Assembly (NCBI GenBank): GCA_013215215.1
Contig: JABSOU010000020.1
Coordinates: 5,470-56,986, forward strand
Reading direction: 5' to 3'
Length of the DNA: 51,517 nt
From: Cognatishimia sp.
Lineage (GTDB): Bacteria > Pseudomonadota > Alphaproteobacteria > Rhodobacterales > Rhodobacteraceae
Part shown: positions 28,204 to 37,227 of the stretch, piece after piece
Layout: each line of letters starts with the position of its first letter
How positions within the stretch are numbered: the stretch's first letter is position 1
Program-made: the position numbers and the translations under genes
Notes under the pieces: generated by a model
Told to the model about the DNA's origin: nothing
Databases searched by the model: none
What the model saw: only the letters and a program-made list of their open reading frames with translations

Positions 28204-28479
28204 ATGTCAGAAATAGCCCTCAAAATTCGCGTGACAGGCCGCGTGCAAGGCGTAGCCTATCGCGCCTGGACCAAGGCCCGCGCCGAGGCCTTGGGGCTGA
28301 CGGGATGGGTCATGAACGACCAGAGCGGCGCCGTGCTGGCACATCTGCAAGGCGCGCCCAAAGCCGTCGACCAAATGGTGTCGGATATGTGGGCAGGCCC
28401 CGGTGCCGCTGTGGTGCGTGACGTGCAATACCGGCCCATCGAGCCCGAGAATGTAAAAGGTTTTGAAATCAGGCGCTAA
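28204..28479 (+). CDS. acyP: Acylphosphatase
   Basis: 91 residues, the family size. GRVQGVAYRAW contains the phosphate-binding loop with catalytic Arg20, and GWVMNDQSGAV holds the catalytic Asn38. It hydrolyses carboxyl-phosphate bonds in small metabolites such as acetyl or carbamoyl phosphate. It follows ecm by 65 bp and ends by overlapping the convergent DUF4329 gene by four bases. Confidence 0.94.
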   Translation: MSEIALKIRVTGRVQGVAYRAWTKARAEALGLTGWVMNDQSGAVLAHLQGAPKAVDQMVSDMWAGPGAAVVRDVQYRPIEPENVKGFEIRR

Positions 28480-29009
28480 CCGTCGCCCTCAAACCACTCG
28501 ACCAGCTCGTCGTAGGAATAGCTTTTCTCGATCGTGACATCATAGCGCTCAAAATCCGGGTCCTGATCCAGACACCCAACCCCGCAGATCTGGCTGATCT
28601 CCATCACCTCAGTATCGACATACCACATGCGCCCACCCGGCGTGGCGACATAGCCGTCAATGCCCTCGGCCTCATCACCTTCCATATCCTCGACACTGGG
28701 CACCTCAGAGCCTTCGTCGTTATTATAGGCCCCATGGGTGTGATAGGACGCGATGATCACCTCGATCTCGACCGGATCCCTCGGGCGGCAGCTCGATTTG
28801 CGCCCCCTCCGCGCCTCAGAGGCCACGAGATTGCCGTCAAAATCATAGCCGATGTAGCCGCAATACTCGCGGTTGCGTTTGAACGACAGCGGTTGGATTT
28901 CAGCAAAGACCTTTTTCATCAGGGCAATCTCGGCCTTTGAGTCCGCATAAACAGGCGAAGCACTTATTGCCAAAGCAAGGCCAATCACGGCGCGAATGGG
29001 GGTTTTCAT
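28476..29009 (-). CDS. Secreted DUF4329 domain protein
   Basis: 177 residues from ATG 29009; an upstream GTG at 29027 is less likely because a clean signal peptide (MKTPIRAVIGLALAISASPVYA is split here as 22 residues ending in VYA) starts at the ATG. The mature part has SYHTHGAYNN, a run of acidic residues, then GIDGYVATPGG, the pattern of DUF4329, a deaminase/JAB-like domain seen in some secreted toxins. No export or immunity partner is adjacent, so a toxin role is not supported. Four Cys could form disulfides. Confidence 0.78.
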   Translation of the reverse strand: MKTPIRAVIGLALAISASPVYADSKAEIALMKKVFAEIQPLSFKRNREYCGYIGYDFDGNLVASEARRGRKSSCRPRDPVEIEVIIASYHTHGAYNNDEGSEVPSVEDMEGDEAEGIDGYVATPGGRMWYVDTEVMEISQICGVGCLDQDPDFERYDVTIEKSYSYDELVEWFEGDG

Positions 29010-29061
29010 GGGGCTAACTTCCTGCACTAATACGCGTCAATAAGACCAGAGGAGCGCATCC

Positions 29062-29766
29062 ATGACAATCCACATCGGCGCCAAGCCCGGCGAGATCGCA
29101 GAAACCGTCCTATTGCCCGGCGACCCCTATCGCGCGAAATGGGCAGCAGAGACCTTCCTGACCGACGTCACCTGCGTGAATGAAGTGCGTGGGATGCTGG
29201 GCTTTACCGGCATGTGGAAGGGCAACCGCGTGACGATCCATGGCTCTGGCATGGGGATGCCGAGCCTGTCGATCTATGTGAACGAGCTGATCAAAGACTA
29301 CGGCGCGAAAACGCTGATCCGCATTGGCTCTTGCGGCGCGATGCAGGAAAAGGTCGCCATTCGGGACGTGATCCTAGCGATGACCGCAACCACGCTCTCA
29401 ACCCCCTCACGCGGCATCTTCAAGGAAATCAACTTCGCGCCATGCGCCGATTATGGCCTCTTGCGCGCGGCCGCCGATGCGGCTGCCTCCAAAGGATCCG
29501 CCACCCATGTTGGCGGCATCTATTCCAGCGATGTGTTCTATGACGAGCGCCCGGATCTGAACGAGCAGATGATCCGTCACGGCATCCTTGGCGTGGAAAT
29601 GGAAGCAGCCGAACTCTACAACCTCGCAGCCCGCCACGGGTGCCGCGCTCTGGCTGTGTTGACGGTCTCAGATCACCTGATCACCCATGACGCCCTGCCC
29701 AGCGATCAGCGCGAGAAATCCTTTGGTGACATGGTCGAAATCGCCCTAGAGGCCGCCTTCGCGTAA
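29062..29766 (+). CDS. deoD: Purine-nucleoside phosphorylase, DeoD type
   Basis: 234 residues, matching hexameric DeoD. It splits purine (deoxy)nucleosides with phosphate in salvage. Family signatures: [13 protein letters not shown] near residue 16, IRIGSCGAM for phosphate binding, [13 protein letters not shown] for ribose binding and [11 protein letters not shown] with the catalytic Asp. GAGGAG lies eight bases before the ATG. The BMP importer 11 kb away could supply its substrates. Its 3' end overlaps a small leftward gene by 21 bases. Confidence 0.95.
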   Translation: MTIHIGAKPGEIAETVLLPGDPYRAKWAAETFLTDVTCVNEVRGMLGFTGMWKGNRVTIHGSGMGMPSLSIYVNELIKDYGAKTLIRIGSCGAMQEKVAIRDVILAMTATTLSTPSRGIFKEINFAPCADYGLLRAAADAAASKGSATHVGGIYSSDVFYDERPDLNEQMIRHGILGVEMEAAELYNLAARHGCRALAVLTVSDHLITHDALPSDQREKSFGDMVEIALEAAFA

Positions 29767-29949
29767 GCAGATTTTCGGCGGGCGGCCATCCGCCGTCCGC
29801 GTCTCTGCCCCACAATGCATGCAGCGGTAAAAACTCCCCTGCTCTGAATCCTGACGACGATCCGCGCGCCACCGACAGGCGCGCGTTTTACGGTTGCTGA
29901 GCAGCGCGACCAGCGCAAAGGCAACGATCAAACCAATCGCGATATGCAT
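29746..29949 (-). CDS. Small membrane-anchored Cys-rich protein
   Basis: 67 residues. An N-terminal helix ([15 protein letters not shown]) is followed by a basic segment with ACRWRADRR and a probable zinc-ribbon half, CMHCGAET, with a later Cys in PPKIC. GAGG lies six bases before the ATG at 29949. I recall comparable short proteins in Rhodobacteraceae, but the function is unknown. It is convergent with deoD and overlaps its last codons, which favours a genuine but compact gene. Confidence 0.68.
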   Translation of the reverse strand: MHIAIGLIVAFALVALLSNRKTRACRWRADRRQDSEQGSFYRCMHCGAETRTADGRPPKICLREGGL

Positions 29950-29991
29950 CTCTCACCTCACAAAGAAGGGCGCTGAACCGCGCCCATTTTC

Positions 29992-30005
29992 TCTTGCCAG
30001 AAATA
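29992..30005 (+). repeat. Intergenic motif TCTTGC-N3-AAATA, copy 3
   Basis: TCTTGCCAGAAATA lies between the small Cys-rich gene and the sdhB stop, followed by a GC-rich stretch with GGGGGC/GCCCCC pairing (about 30020-30035) that could end the sdh transcript. Same pattern as copies at 146 and 9694. Confidence 0.4.
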
Positions 30006-30041
30006 TCCCGGGGGCGCGGGGGGCTGGCCCCCGCAGCTGCC

Positions 30042-30824
30042 TTAGACAGCCCGATCCACCATCATCTTCTTGATATGCGCAATCGCACCTGCAGGGTTCA
30101 GGCCCTTCGGACAGGTTTTCGCGCAGTTCATAATGGTGTGGCAGCGATAGAGTTTGAACGGATCTTCAAGCTCATCCAGACGCTCGCCGGTAGCTTCATC
30201 GCGGCTGTCGATGATCCAACGATAGGCATGCAACAGAGCTGCTGGGCCAAGGTAGCGGTCGCCATTCCACCAGTAGCTTGGGCAAGAAGTCGAACAGCTT
30301 GCGCACATGACGCACTCATACAGGCCGTCCAACTTCTTACGGTCTTCAATCGACTGCTTCCATTCTTTCGCAGGGCGGTTGGTCTTGGTTTCCAGCCACG
30401 GCATGATGGATGCGTGCTGCGCATAGAAGTGTGTCAGATCCGGGATCAGGTCTTTGACCACCGGCATGTGCGGCAGCGGATAGATCTTGACCGTGCCGCC
30501 TTTGACTTCGTCGATGCCGTAGATACAGGCCAGCGTGTTGATCCCGCCGATGTTCATCGCGCAAGAGCCACAGATGCCTTCGCGGCAAGAGCGGCGGAAG
30601 GTCAGGGTCGGGTCGATCTCGTTTTTGATCTTGATCAGCGCGTCCAGGATCATTGGACCACAGTTGTCCATGTCGATGAAATAGGTATCGACCGATGGGT
30701 TTTTGCCATCATCCGGGTTCCAGCGGTAAATCTGGAACTTGCGCACATTCTTAGCGCCTTCTGGCTTGGGCCAGGTTTTCCCTGTTGTGATCCGGGAGTT
30801 CTTTGGGAGCGCAAATTCGACCAT
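30042..30824 (-). CDS. sdhB: Succinate dehydrogenase iron-sulfur subunit
   Basis: 260 residues from ATG 30824, chosen because AGGAG lies seven bases upstream and the protein then starts in the family-typical place. All cluster ligands are present: [2Fe-2S] Cys80/85/88/100, [4Fe-4S] Cys171/174/177 with Cys238, and [3Fe-4S] Cys181/228/234. SdhB passes electrons from SdhA flavin to quinone in complex II. It is last in the leftward sdhC-sdhD-sdhA-orf-sdhB cluster, separated from sdhA by an extra gene. Confidence 0.97.
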   Translation of the reverse strand: MVEFALPKNSRITTGKTWPKPEGAKNVRKFQIYRWNPDDGKNPSVDTYFIDMDNCGPMILDALIKIKNEIDPTLTFRRSCREGICGSCAMNIGGINTLACIYGIDEVKGGTVKIYPLPHMPVVKDLIPDLTHFYAQHASIMPWLETKTNRPAKEWKQSIEDRKKLDGLYECVMCASCSTSCPSYWWNGDRYLGPAALLHAYRWIIDSRDEATGERLDELEDPFKLYRCHTIMNCAKTCPKGLNPAGAIAHIKKMMVDRAV

Positions 30825-30894
30825 CAGTCGTCTCCTTAGCTTGCCTGCGGCGCGGGACGCGCGTTGGTGGAAAGGGGGAATGCCAAGATGCGGA

Positions 30895-31776
30895 TCATGT
30901 CTCGTCACCTTCGGCCAATTGTACGTGATAGGGGAAGCGGGCCTGCGCCAGATACCCCTTAAGAAGCGCCGCATCCTGCGGCATGAGATCATCCATCAGC
31001 TCAACCAGCTCTTCGTGCTGGGATGCCGTTAGAAGCAGCAGCTGATATTCAGCGTTGTTGACCATCAGATGCCAGCGCTCATGCGGGGCGAGGTCTTTGG
31101 CAGCTTTCACGTCCTTCTGAAAAGACGAACCGCCGCCATAGGGCTGCACTGCCCCAAGGCTATTGTCTTTTTGCTCAAAGCCAAGCGCCCGTAGGATGCT
31201 GGCACGATATTTCGCGCGGCTGACCCAACGATCATAGCTGATGGGGCGAATACGCGCGGGGCTTTCCTGAACCAGTTCCAGCCCTTCGGTATAGCGCTCC
31301 ATAGCGTTGATCATCGTGCGCAGACGCGAATACATGTCATGTGCGTCATTGTTCTGCAGCTTGCGCAGCAGGGACGCGGACCAGTTCATGAAACCTCGGA
31401 ACAGCACCAGATCCAGACAGTCTATATCGTCTGGCAATCCTTTGGTCACAGCCCCAAGCGGCTCATGCGGGTCTGGCATGAAGTCCTCATAGGAGATGAT
31501 CAACACGCCGCCATCTGGCACTTCGGCGCAATATTCCGCAACCGAGGTCTCGCCGATGGGCAGGCCCAGATCGCCGACTTCCAGCGCCTTGGCCGTCTCC
31601 GCCGGACATTTGCCCGGCGCACAATTGTTCATAAAGACCGAGACATCCGGCGCATTGCGCATGAGCCAATTGATCAGCGCATGGTTGCCAGAACGGCGCA
31701 TGCCAAACACACGGATCACCCGGCTTGGCGTGTAGCCAAGCTTTTCAAAGAGGGTGATATCCGCGTGGTCGCGCAT
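30895..31776 (-). CDS. Sulfotransferase-like protein inside the sdh operon
   Basis: 293 residues. The N-terminal segment [15 protein letters not shown] (24-38) resembles the PAPS 5'-phosphosulfate-binding loop of sulfotransferases, and [17 protein letters not shown] resembles the 3'-phosphate-binding RDPRxxxxS region, with Gly-Phe where Asp-Pro is usual. This suggests a sulfotransferase-fold protein, possibly divergent or inactive. It sits 18 bp after sdhA and 70 bp before sdhB on the same strand, so it is almost certainly co-transcribed with complex II. I know of no role there. Confidence 0.65.
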   Translation of the reverse strand: MRDHADITLFEKLGYTPSRVIRVFGMRRSGNHALINWLMRNAPDVSVFMNNCAPGKCPAETAKALEVGDLGLPIGETSVAEYCAEVPDGGVLIISYEDFMPDPHEPLGAVTKGLPDDIDCLDLVLFRGFMNWSASLLRKLQNNDAHDMYSRLRTMINAMERYTEGLELVQESPARIRPISYDRWVSRAKYRASILRALGFEQKDNSLGAVQPYGGGSSFQKDVKAAKDLAPHERWHLMVNNAEYQLLLLTASQHEELVELMDDLMPQDAALLKGYLAQARFPYHVQLAEGDET

Positions 31777-31794
31777 TTGGTCCGTCGCCCTCGC

Positions 31795-33606
31795 TTAGAA
31801 GGTCCGCGCTTTTGGCGCGATTTTCTTAAGCTCGATGCCGCCTTCGTCCTCTGTGGTCAGAGGATCGGTGATAACCGGGCGATAGGACAGCTCGACTTTG
31901 GTGCCGCTCTCGTCAACACGGCTGACGGTGTGCACACGCCAGTTCTCATCGTCACGATCAGGGAAGTCCTCGTGCGCGTGCGCACCGCGGCTTTCCTTAC
32001 GCGCCTCAGCCGAGACAATCGTAGAGATCGCGGATGGCATGAGGTTGGTGAGTTCCAGCGTCTCCATCAGGTCCGAATTCCACACAAGCGAGGTATCGGT
32101 GACCTTGAGGTCGCCCATCTTGCCTGCGATCTCGGTCATGGCCTCAACGCCTTCGGCCATAGTCTTAGCGGTCCGGAAAACGGCTGCATCGCGTTGCATG
32201 GTCTTCTGCATTTCCAAACGCAGATCTGCGGTTGGGATCGCGCCCTTCGCATAACGCAGCGCGTCGAAACGTTCGAACGCCTTGTCGATCTGATGCTGTG
32301 GAGGTGTCGGCACCGGCGCGTTGCGGTTGACCACTTGGCCTGCGCGGATCGCGGCCGCACGACCGAAGACGACCAAGTCGATGAGGGAGTTTGAGCCCAG
32401 ACGGTTCGCGCCGTGAACGGACGCACAGCCCGCCTCGCCTGCAGCCATAAGGCCCGGAACGATCTTGGTTGGGTTGTCCTCGGATGGGTCGAGAACTTCG
32501 CCCCAATAGTTGGTCGGAATGCCGCCCATATTGTAGTGCACCGTCGGCAGAACCGGGATCGGCTCTTTGGTGACGTCAACACCTGCGAAAATCTTCGCGG
32601 ATTCTGAAATCCCCGGCAGCCGTTCCGCCAAAGCATCCGCTGGCAGGTGGTTGAGGTTGAGGAAGATGTGATCGCCCTCAGTGCCCACACCACGGCCTTC
32701 GCGGATCTCCATGGTCATGGAGCGCGAGACGTAGTCCCGCGGCGCGAGGTCTTTATAGTTTGGCGCATAGCGTTCCATGAAACGCTCGCCTTCTGAGTTG
32801 GTCAGATAGCCGCCTTCGCCACGTGCACCCTCGGTGATCAGACAGCCAGAGCCGTAGATGCCGGTTGGGTGGAACTGAACGAATTCGAGGTCCTGCATCG
32901 GCAGGCCTGCGCGCATCACCATGCCGCCGCCGTCGCCGGTGCAAGTATGGGCAGAAGTCGCCGAGAAATAAGCACGGCCATAACCGCCGGTCGCCAAAAC
33001 AACCATTTTGGCGCGGAAGACATGCATTGTGCCGTCGTCCAGCTTCCAGCAGACAACGCCCTGGCATTCGCCATGATCAGACATCAGAAGGTCAATCGCG
33101 AAATATTCGATGTAGAATTCCGCGTTATTTTTCAGAGACTGACCATAAAGCGTGTGCAGGATCGCGTGGCCGGTCCGGTCGGCTGCGGCACAGGTCCGCT
33201 GAACCGCTGGGCCTTCGCCGAATTCAGTGGTGTGACCACCGAAGGGGCGCTGATAGATCTTGCCTTCCTCAGTACGGGAAAACGGCACGCCGTAGTGATC
33301 CAGCTCATAAACCGCCTTTGGGGCTTCGCGCGCGAGGTATTCCATCGCGTCGGTATCGCCCAACCAGTCAGAGCCTTTGACGGTGTCATACATGTGCCAC
33401 TGCCAGCTGTCCGGGCCCATATTGCCCAAAGACGCCGCAATACCACCCTGCGCCGCAACTGTGTGCGAGCGGGTTGGGAAAACCTTGGTTACACAAGCCG
33501 TGCGCAGGCCTTGTTCTGCCATGCCCAATGTCGCGCGCAGACCCGCGCCACCGGCACCGACAACCACGACGTCATATTCGTGGGTTTCATATTCATATGC
33601 TGCCAT
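31795..33606 (-). CDS. sdhA: Succinate dehydrogenase flavoprotein subunit
   Basis: 603 residues from ATG 33606 (GGAG nine bases upstream; the frame is open 15 codons further but into the sdhD gap). The FAD-binding [11 protein letters not shown] lies at 13-23, and the flavin-linking His48 is in [10 protein letters not shown]. Catalytic segments [10 protein letters not shown] and the C-terminal [11 protein letters not shown] are intact. SdhA oxidises succinate to fumarate on the cytoplasmic face of complex II. Confidence 0.98.
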   Translation of the reverse strand: MAAYEYETHEYDVVVVGAGGAGLRATLGMAEQGLRTACVTKVFPTRSHTVAAQGGIAASLGNMGPDSWQWHMYDTVKGSDWLGDTDAMEYLAREAPKAVYELDHYGVPFSRTEEGKIYQRPFGGHTTEFGEGPAVQRTCAAADRTGHAILHTLYGQSLKNNAEFYIEYFAIDLLMSDHGECQGVVCWKLDDGTMHVFRAKMVVLATGGYGRAYFSATSAHTCTGDGGGMVMRAGLPMQDLEFVQFHPTGIYGSGCLITEGARGEGGYLTNSEGERFMERYAPNYKDLAPRDYVSRSMTMEIREGRGVGTEGDHIFLNLNHLPADALAERLPGISESAKIFAGVDVTKEPIPVLPTVHYNMGGIPTNYWGEVLDPSEDNPTKIVPGLMAAGEAGCASVHGANRLGSNSLIDLVVFGRAAAIRAGQVVNRNAPVPTPPQHQIDKAFERFDALRYAKGAIPTADLRLEMQKTMQRDAAVFRTAKTMAEGVEAMTEIAGKMGDLKVTDTSLVWNSDLMETLELTNLMPSAISTIVSAEARKESRGAHAHEDFPDRDDENWRVHTVSRVDESGTKVELSYRPVITDPLTTEDEGGIELKKIAPKARTF

Positions 33607-33625
33607 CGTTTGAAACTCCGGTGAC

Positions 33626-33997
33626 TTAGAGTGCGATCTTAGCGAGGGCAAAGAGGCCCACCGCGATCAGCGTGTAAGAGAATGCCTTAACGGCGATGAG
33701 GGTCAGTTTTTCAGCCGCGCCGTGGACATAGTCTTCGACTGCCACATTGGCTTCGTTCATCAGGTGCAACACGATGACGACCAGCGAAATGCCGGTGATC
33801 AGCGCTGGCAGAGGTTGGCTATAGAAAGCGATGACCTCTTGGTAGTCGCTGTCGAGCCCCATGGCGAAGGTGATCACGAAAGCTGGAACCAAAAAGACCA
33901 AAAGGATCGAGCTGACCATCGCTTGCCAATGGTGATGCGTGCCTTCGCGACCAGCACCAAGACCCTGCGCGCGTTTTCTATCTGTCAAATACCGCAT
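33626..33997 (-). CDS. sdhD: Succinate dehydrogenase membrane anchor subunit
   Basis: 123 residues with three membrane helices after a basic start. HHHWQAMV-like residues occur here as THHHWQAM ahead of the first helix, and the second helix carries a His in VIVLHLMNE that fits haem b or quinone-site ligation. It anchors SdhAB and helps form the ubiquinone site. It lies between sdhC (14 bp) and sdhA (19 bp). Confidence 0.93.
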   Translation of the reverse strand: MRYLTDRKRAQGLGAGREGTHHHWQAMVSSILLVFLVPAFVITFAMGLDSDYQEVIAFYSQPLPALITGISLVVIVLHLMNEANVAVEDYVHGAAEKLTLIAVKAFSYTLIAVGLFALAKIAL

Positions 33998-34011
33998 GAT
34001 TTATCCCTCGC

Positions 34012-34398
34012 TTAGCAGATGACCAAAGCGACAAGCGCGGTCAGAATGGTGGCCAGAGCAAACATGCCGATTGCCAGTTTCTCGGACACAGAGACCTCAA
34101 GGCAGTAGCCGAAGTCCCAGAGCACGTGACGGAGGCGGCCCAGCATGTGGTAAAAGATTGACCATGTGGCGCCCAGCAGGATGACGTCTCCGATAAAGCT
34201 ATCAAGCAGGCCGTCAACGGTGGCGAAAGCGCTCGCCGAAGTGGCCGCTGCCAAGAGCCACGCCACAACAATCAGAGCTGCGCCCAGAGCAACAATGCCG
34301 GTGATACGTACCATGATCGAAGACATGGACGTTAGCTGGGGCTTATAGATCGTGAGGTGGGGCGAAAGCGGGCGATTGCCGCGATTCACATCTGCCAT
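34012..34398 (-). CDS. sdhC: Succinate dehydrogenase cytochrome b556 subunit
   Basis: 128 residues with three membrane helices. NRPLSPHLTIYKPQLTS is the standard SdhC start, with the Ser and Arg (SIMVRITG) of the quinone site, and the haem-ligating His lies in FYHMLGRLRHVLWD. First gene of the sdh operon; AAGGAG lies five bases before the ATG. The 288-bp upstream gap holds three TGTGATCACA-type sites and no gene. Confidence 0.95.
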   Translation of the reverse strand: MADVNRGNRPLSPHLTIYKPQLTSMSSIMVRITGIVALGAALIVVAWLLAAATSASAFATVDGLLDSFIGDVILLGATWSIFYHMLGRLRHVLWDFGYCLEVSVSEKLAIGMFALATILTALVALVIC

Positions 34399-34530
34399 GG
34401 GGGCTCCTTTCAGGTCCTTTGGAACTGTTCTAGCGAAATTTGCGCCGGAGTCACGTTTTCAGAGGTCGTTTTTTATCGGTTAGCGCTAGAGTTTGGTTAA
34501 AAACGAATAATTTTCCGCAATTGCGTCAGA

Positions 34531-34566
34531 TTTGTGATCACGGTGTTTTTATATGCGATCACAAAT
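34531..34566 (-). promoter_or_regulatory. Paired GATCAC palindromes upstream of sdhC
   Basis: TTTGTGATCAC (34531-34541) and GATCACAAAT (34557-34566) are two copies of a TTTGTGATCACAAA-type palindrome with centres (34537/38 and 34558/59) exactly 21 bp apart, two helical turns. The outer half of each is intact. They lie 133-168 bp before the sdhC ATG. The same pair with the same spacing precedes sucC, so a shared dimer-of-dimers regulator is inferred. Confidence 0.75.
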
Positions 34567-34663
34567 TGGCTTTCACGTGAAATCCCGACACAAATACTCA
34601 AGCAGCGGATATGCGAAATCTCATATTTTGTTCCAGTACTTCTACGTATTTGACGCACTGGAT

Positions 34664-34677
34664 TTTGTGATCACAAA
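34664..34677. promoter_or_regulatory. Perfect single palindrome TTTGTGATCACAAA
   Basis: A perfect 14-bp palindrome, the full version of the paired sites. It lies 112 bp further from sdhC and just beyond the stop of the leftward DUF1194 gene. It could be an auxiliary operator for sdh. Confidence 0.65.
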
Positions 34678-34686
34678 CTAAATTAC

Positions 34687-35352
34687 CTAGCGAGACGCGA
34701 ATTGTTTTGTCAGCTCACGGATCAACTTCTCAAGGATTCGGTCGGGGTATTCGTCAAAGCTGTTGGCGGACACCACAAAAGACTCCTGCCCGGTGATGAC
34801 GTTTGCCCTGTAGTAGTCCAAGATGCCCTCGTTGCGCGTGTCGATCACCAAGCCATTCACGGTGATGCCCGAACGTGCCATGAGGGGTTTCACATCCTGT
34901 GGCAACACGCCCTCGTTTGACTCTCCATCTCCGGACACATCGATGACCAGCCGCTCGCAGTCGGGTGCGGCCTGCATCGTTTCCAACCCCAGCAAAAGCG
35001 CTTCGCCGATGGCCGTTGAGTAGTTCCGCCAAAGGCGTGGTGTCTCATCGACCATGCGCGCAAAACTCTCGACGTCCTCAAAATCACGGATCGCGAACCA
35101 TGGCAGCGAGATTTGCTGCCGCGAGCTGCCGCTCCATTGCATGAGGGCGACATTGGCTTGCCCAACCACAAGAGCCTCAGACACAAGCCCGTCGCGCAAG
35201 GCCGCACTGAGGCCACCCATCTGGGCGCGATACTCACTTGGGTCGACGCTACCTGAAACGTCCACCGCCAAAAGCAACGCCACATCGCAGGCCTTCGCCT
35301 GTGACGTGAAACCAAGAAGGCAGGTGATGAAAGTCGCTAAAGCTCGCCGCAT
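34687..35352 (-). CDS. Secreted DUF1194 (von Willebrand A-like) protein
   Basis: 221 residues. A signal sequence runs to about KACDV, followed by a vWA fold with the metal-ion site DVSGSVD (Asp31, Ser33, Ser35) and a later SGDGESNEG. This matches DUF1194, a periplasmic vWA family of alphaproteobacteria with unknown role, likely protein binding. It is transcribed leftward, ending in front of the sdh control region; no partner gene is apparent. Confidence 0.88.
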   Translation of the reverse strand: MRRALATFITCLLGFTSQAKACDVALLLAVDVSGSVDPSEYRAQMGGLSAALRDGLVSEALVVGQANVALMQWSGSSRQQISLPWFAIRDFEDVESFARMVDETPRLWRNYSTAIGEALLLGLETMQAAPDCERLVIDVSGDGESNEGVLPQDVKPLMARSGITVNGLVIDTRNEGILDYYRANVITGQESFVVSANSFDEYPDRILEKLIRELTKQFASR

Positions 35353-35405
35353 AGTGAGAGCCTAGCGGGCTTCCCAACTCTGCGGCGAAAACTTTTCGTG
35401 ATCGA

Positions 35406-36437
35406 TTAGATCGGCATCAAGGCCCAATAGTCGAGATCCAGAAGCACATCGGGCAGGTATTTGCCGTCTTCGCCCTTCAACTCAAACGGCGCGCCGCCTT
35501 TGGTCGCCACCAGACGCAGACGGATCGCGCCAACGCCGGGTGCCGAGGTTTCCGCCTTATCCAGAACTTCAGACCAAGCGCGGACGGTCATGCCAGAGAG
35601 GCAGGGATTCGCGTGCGCCCCGCCGTTAAGACCCACGATCATCTGCGCATTGGCCAGCCCGTTAAAGGACAGCGCCCGCGCCATGGAAATCACGTGACCG
35701 CCATAGATCAGGCGCGTGCCATCAGGCCGCGCGGTACTGTCGAAATGCACTTTGGCGGTGTTCTGCCATAGGCGCGTGGCCATCATGTGCTCGGCTTCTT
35801 CAATGGTGACGCCGTCGACATGGTCGATGGTCTCTCCGACCTCATAGTCGCCCCAGCGATGGGTCTCGCCCGCCAGCGTGAAATCGTAGCCTGAGAAATC
35901 GAGGCCCTCAGGGATGACCAGATCCTTGGGGTCGATGACTTTGGACAGCTCCGGGATCACAGTTTCTGGTGCGGGGGCGTCCAGATCCTTTTTGCGCACC
36001 ATTACCCAGCGGACGTATTCCATCACCACTTCGTCACGCTGATTGAGGCCGCGCGTACGCACATAAACCACACCGGATTTGCCGTTGGAGTTCTGTTTGA
36101 CCCCGATCACCTCGGACGTGGACCGCAGAGTGTCGCCTTCATAGACCGGTTTCAGCCAGCGACCCTCGGCATAGCCAAGGTTTGCGACCGCGTTCAGCGA
36201 CACATCCGGCACGGTCTTGCCAAAGACCACATGAAACGCCGCCAGATCATCGATTGGCGAGGCCGGAAGGCCAGACGCCCGCGCAAATTCGTCCGAAGAA
36301 TAGAGAGCATGCCGCGCAGGATACAAAGCGTGATACATGGCACGCTCGCCCCCCGACACAGTGCGGGGCACCGCATGATGGATGACATCCCCGACTTTGT
36401 AGTCTTCGAAAAAGCGTCCGGCGTTGGTCTTGGCCAT
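35406..36437 (-). CDS. mch: Mesaconyl-CoA hydratase
   Basis: 343 residues, double MaoC-like hotdog. Mch interconverts mesaconyl-CoA and (2R,3S)-beta-methylmalyl-CoA in the ethylmalonyl-CoA pathway. N-terminal hotdog with FFEDYKVGDVIHHAVPRTV and a second half with RWGDYEVGETIDHVDGVTIEEAEHMM split across the catalytic region, then LIYGGHVISMARAL. The close match to pathway-specific Mch, and mcl2 in the same leftward cluster, support the call over a general MaoC hydratase. Its ATG overlaps the stop of the DUF1737 gene. Confidence 0.93.
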   Translation of the reverse strand: MAKTNAGRFFEDYKVGDVIHHAVPRTVSGGERAMYHALYPARHALYSSDEFARASGLPASPIDDLAAFHVVFGKTVPDVSLNAVANLGYAEGRWLKPVYEGDTLRSTSEVIGVKQNSNGKSGVVYVRTRGLNQRDEVVMEYVRWVMVRKKDLDAPAPETVIPELSKVIDPKDLVIPEGLDFSGYDFTLAGETHRWGDYEVGETIDHVDGVTIEEAEHMMATRLWQNTAKVHFDSTARPDGTRLIYGGHVISMARALSFNGLANAQMIVGLNGGAHANPCLSGMTVRAWSEVLDKAETSAPGVGAIRLRLVATKGGAPFELKGEDGKYLPDVLLDLDYWALMPI

Positions 36438-36640
36438 TAGTGGTCTCCGAGTTTGGTCTCTGGCGTGTAGGTGCCCTCTACCTCTTTGACGACCGCCTGC
36501 CCGCAGCGCATGACACCGCGTGCGGCGTCAAAGGCGTAGGTGGGCTCGCCCTGCAGCTCCCAGCCTTTGTTCAAGGCGGTGGTCACTTTGTGGCAAAAGG
36601 CGGATGTGTCGTCTTCAGACAGGAAGCGATAGAGTTTCAT
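36437..36640 (-). CDS. DUF1737 small protein
   Basis: 67 residues. The pattern MKLYRFLSEDDTSAFCHKV, then LNKGWELQGEPTYAFD, is typical of DUF1737, a small soluble domain of unknown function in alphaproteobacteria. It overlaps mch by one base and follows nnrU by four, so it belongs to the mcl2-nnrU-orf-mch unit. Confidence 0.85.
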   Translation of the reverse strand: MKLYRFLSEDDTSAFCHKVTTALNKGWELQGEPTYAFDAARGVMRCGQAVVKEVEGTYTPETKLGDH

Positions 36641-36644
36641 ATGG

Positions 36645-37193
36645 TTATGCTCCGAATGGGGTCAGGCCAAAGAGGGAATGCACCGCGCCGATCGCGCCTG
36701 TGAGGACGATGGCGATGGCAAAGAACATGACGTCTTTGGACAGCGCGCCTTTTTCGTTTGGTGTCCATTCAGGTTCAGACCGGTTGATGATGCGCATGGT
36801 TGCCAAGGCCCAGAGGCCGAGGCCTCCGAAGAGAATGAGCGAGGCGCTGTCGCCGTTGACCAAGAGATGCGAGACGGTCCAGATCAGGAAGCCGGTCAGC
36901 ATCGGGTGACGCATGCGGTAAAACAGAGCGCCTCGTTTGGGGCCGGGCGTGACAAAGTAGATCGCGATGACCATCAGCAGGTTATTGACCGGACCTCCCC
37001 AGCTCGGGCGATCCCACAGGAATGTGCTGTCTGCACCGCGATAGCCAATGACCATCAAAACGATAGACAAAAGCAAAGTCAGCGCAACCAATCCAGCGCC
37101 TCGATTGCCCATGGACGCGCGAGCATCAGGCGCGATCCGTTTGAAGAAATGCGCCAAGCTCCAGAGCAGAACGCCAAGTATCAGCAATGTCAT
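36645..37193 (-). CDS. NnrU family membrane protein
   Basis: 182 residues with about five helices. LLWSLAHFFKRIAPDARASMG at the start is split by the first loop, and RHPMLTGFLIWTVSHLLVNGD is a family-typical stretch. NnrU-like proteins were named from denitrification clusters and are distantly related to isoprenylcysteine methyltransferases; no nitrogen-oxide gene is nearby, so the role is open. It lies between mcl2 and the DUF1737 gene. Confidence 0.85.
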   Translation of the reverse strand: MTLLILGVLLWSLAHFFKRIAPDARASMGNRGAGLVALTLLLSIVLMVIGYRGADSTFLWDRPSWGGPVNNLLMVIAIYFVTPGPKRGALFYRMRHPMLTGFLIWTVSHLLVNGDSASLILFGGLGLWALATMRIINRSEPEWTPNEKGALSKDVMFFAIAIVLTGAIGAVHSLFGLTPFGA

Positions 37194-37227
37194 CGTTAAC
37201 CCTCCCCTTTTTGGTACGGGTTAAGAG

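Noticed and set aside
28476-29009. DUF4329 protein as a contact-dependent toxin
   Set aside because: It has an ordinary signal peptide and is only 177 residues; there is no polymorphic-toxin N-terminal part, no immunity gene and no secretion genes nearby.
34531-34566. CRP/FNR-type site reading of TGTGATCACA
   Set aside because: CRP sites have TGTGA and TCACA separated by six bases; here the halves are directly fused, and the 21-bp pairing is not a CRP layout.
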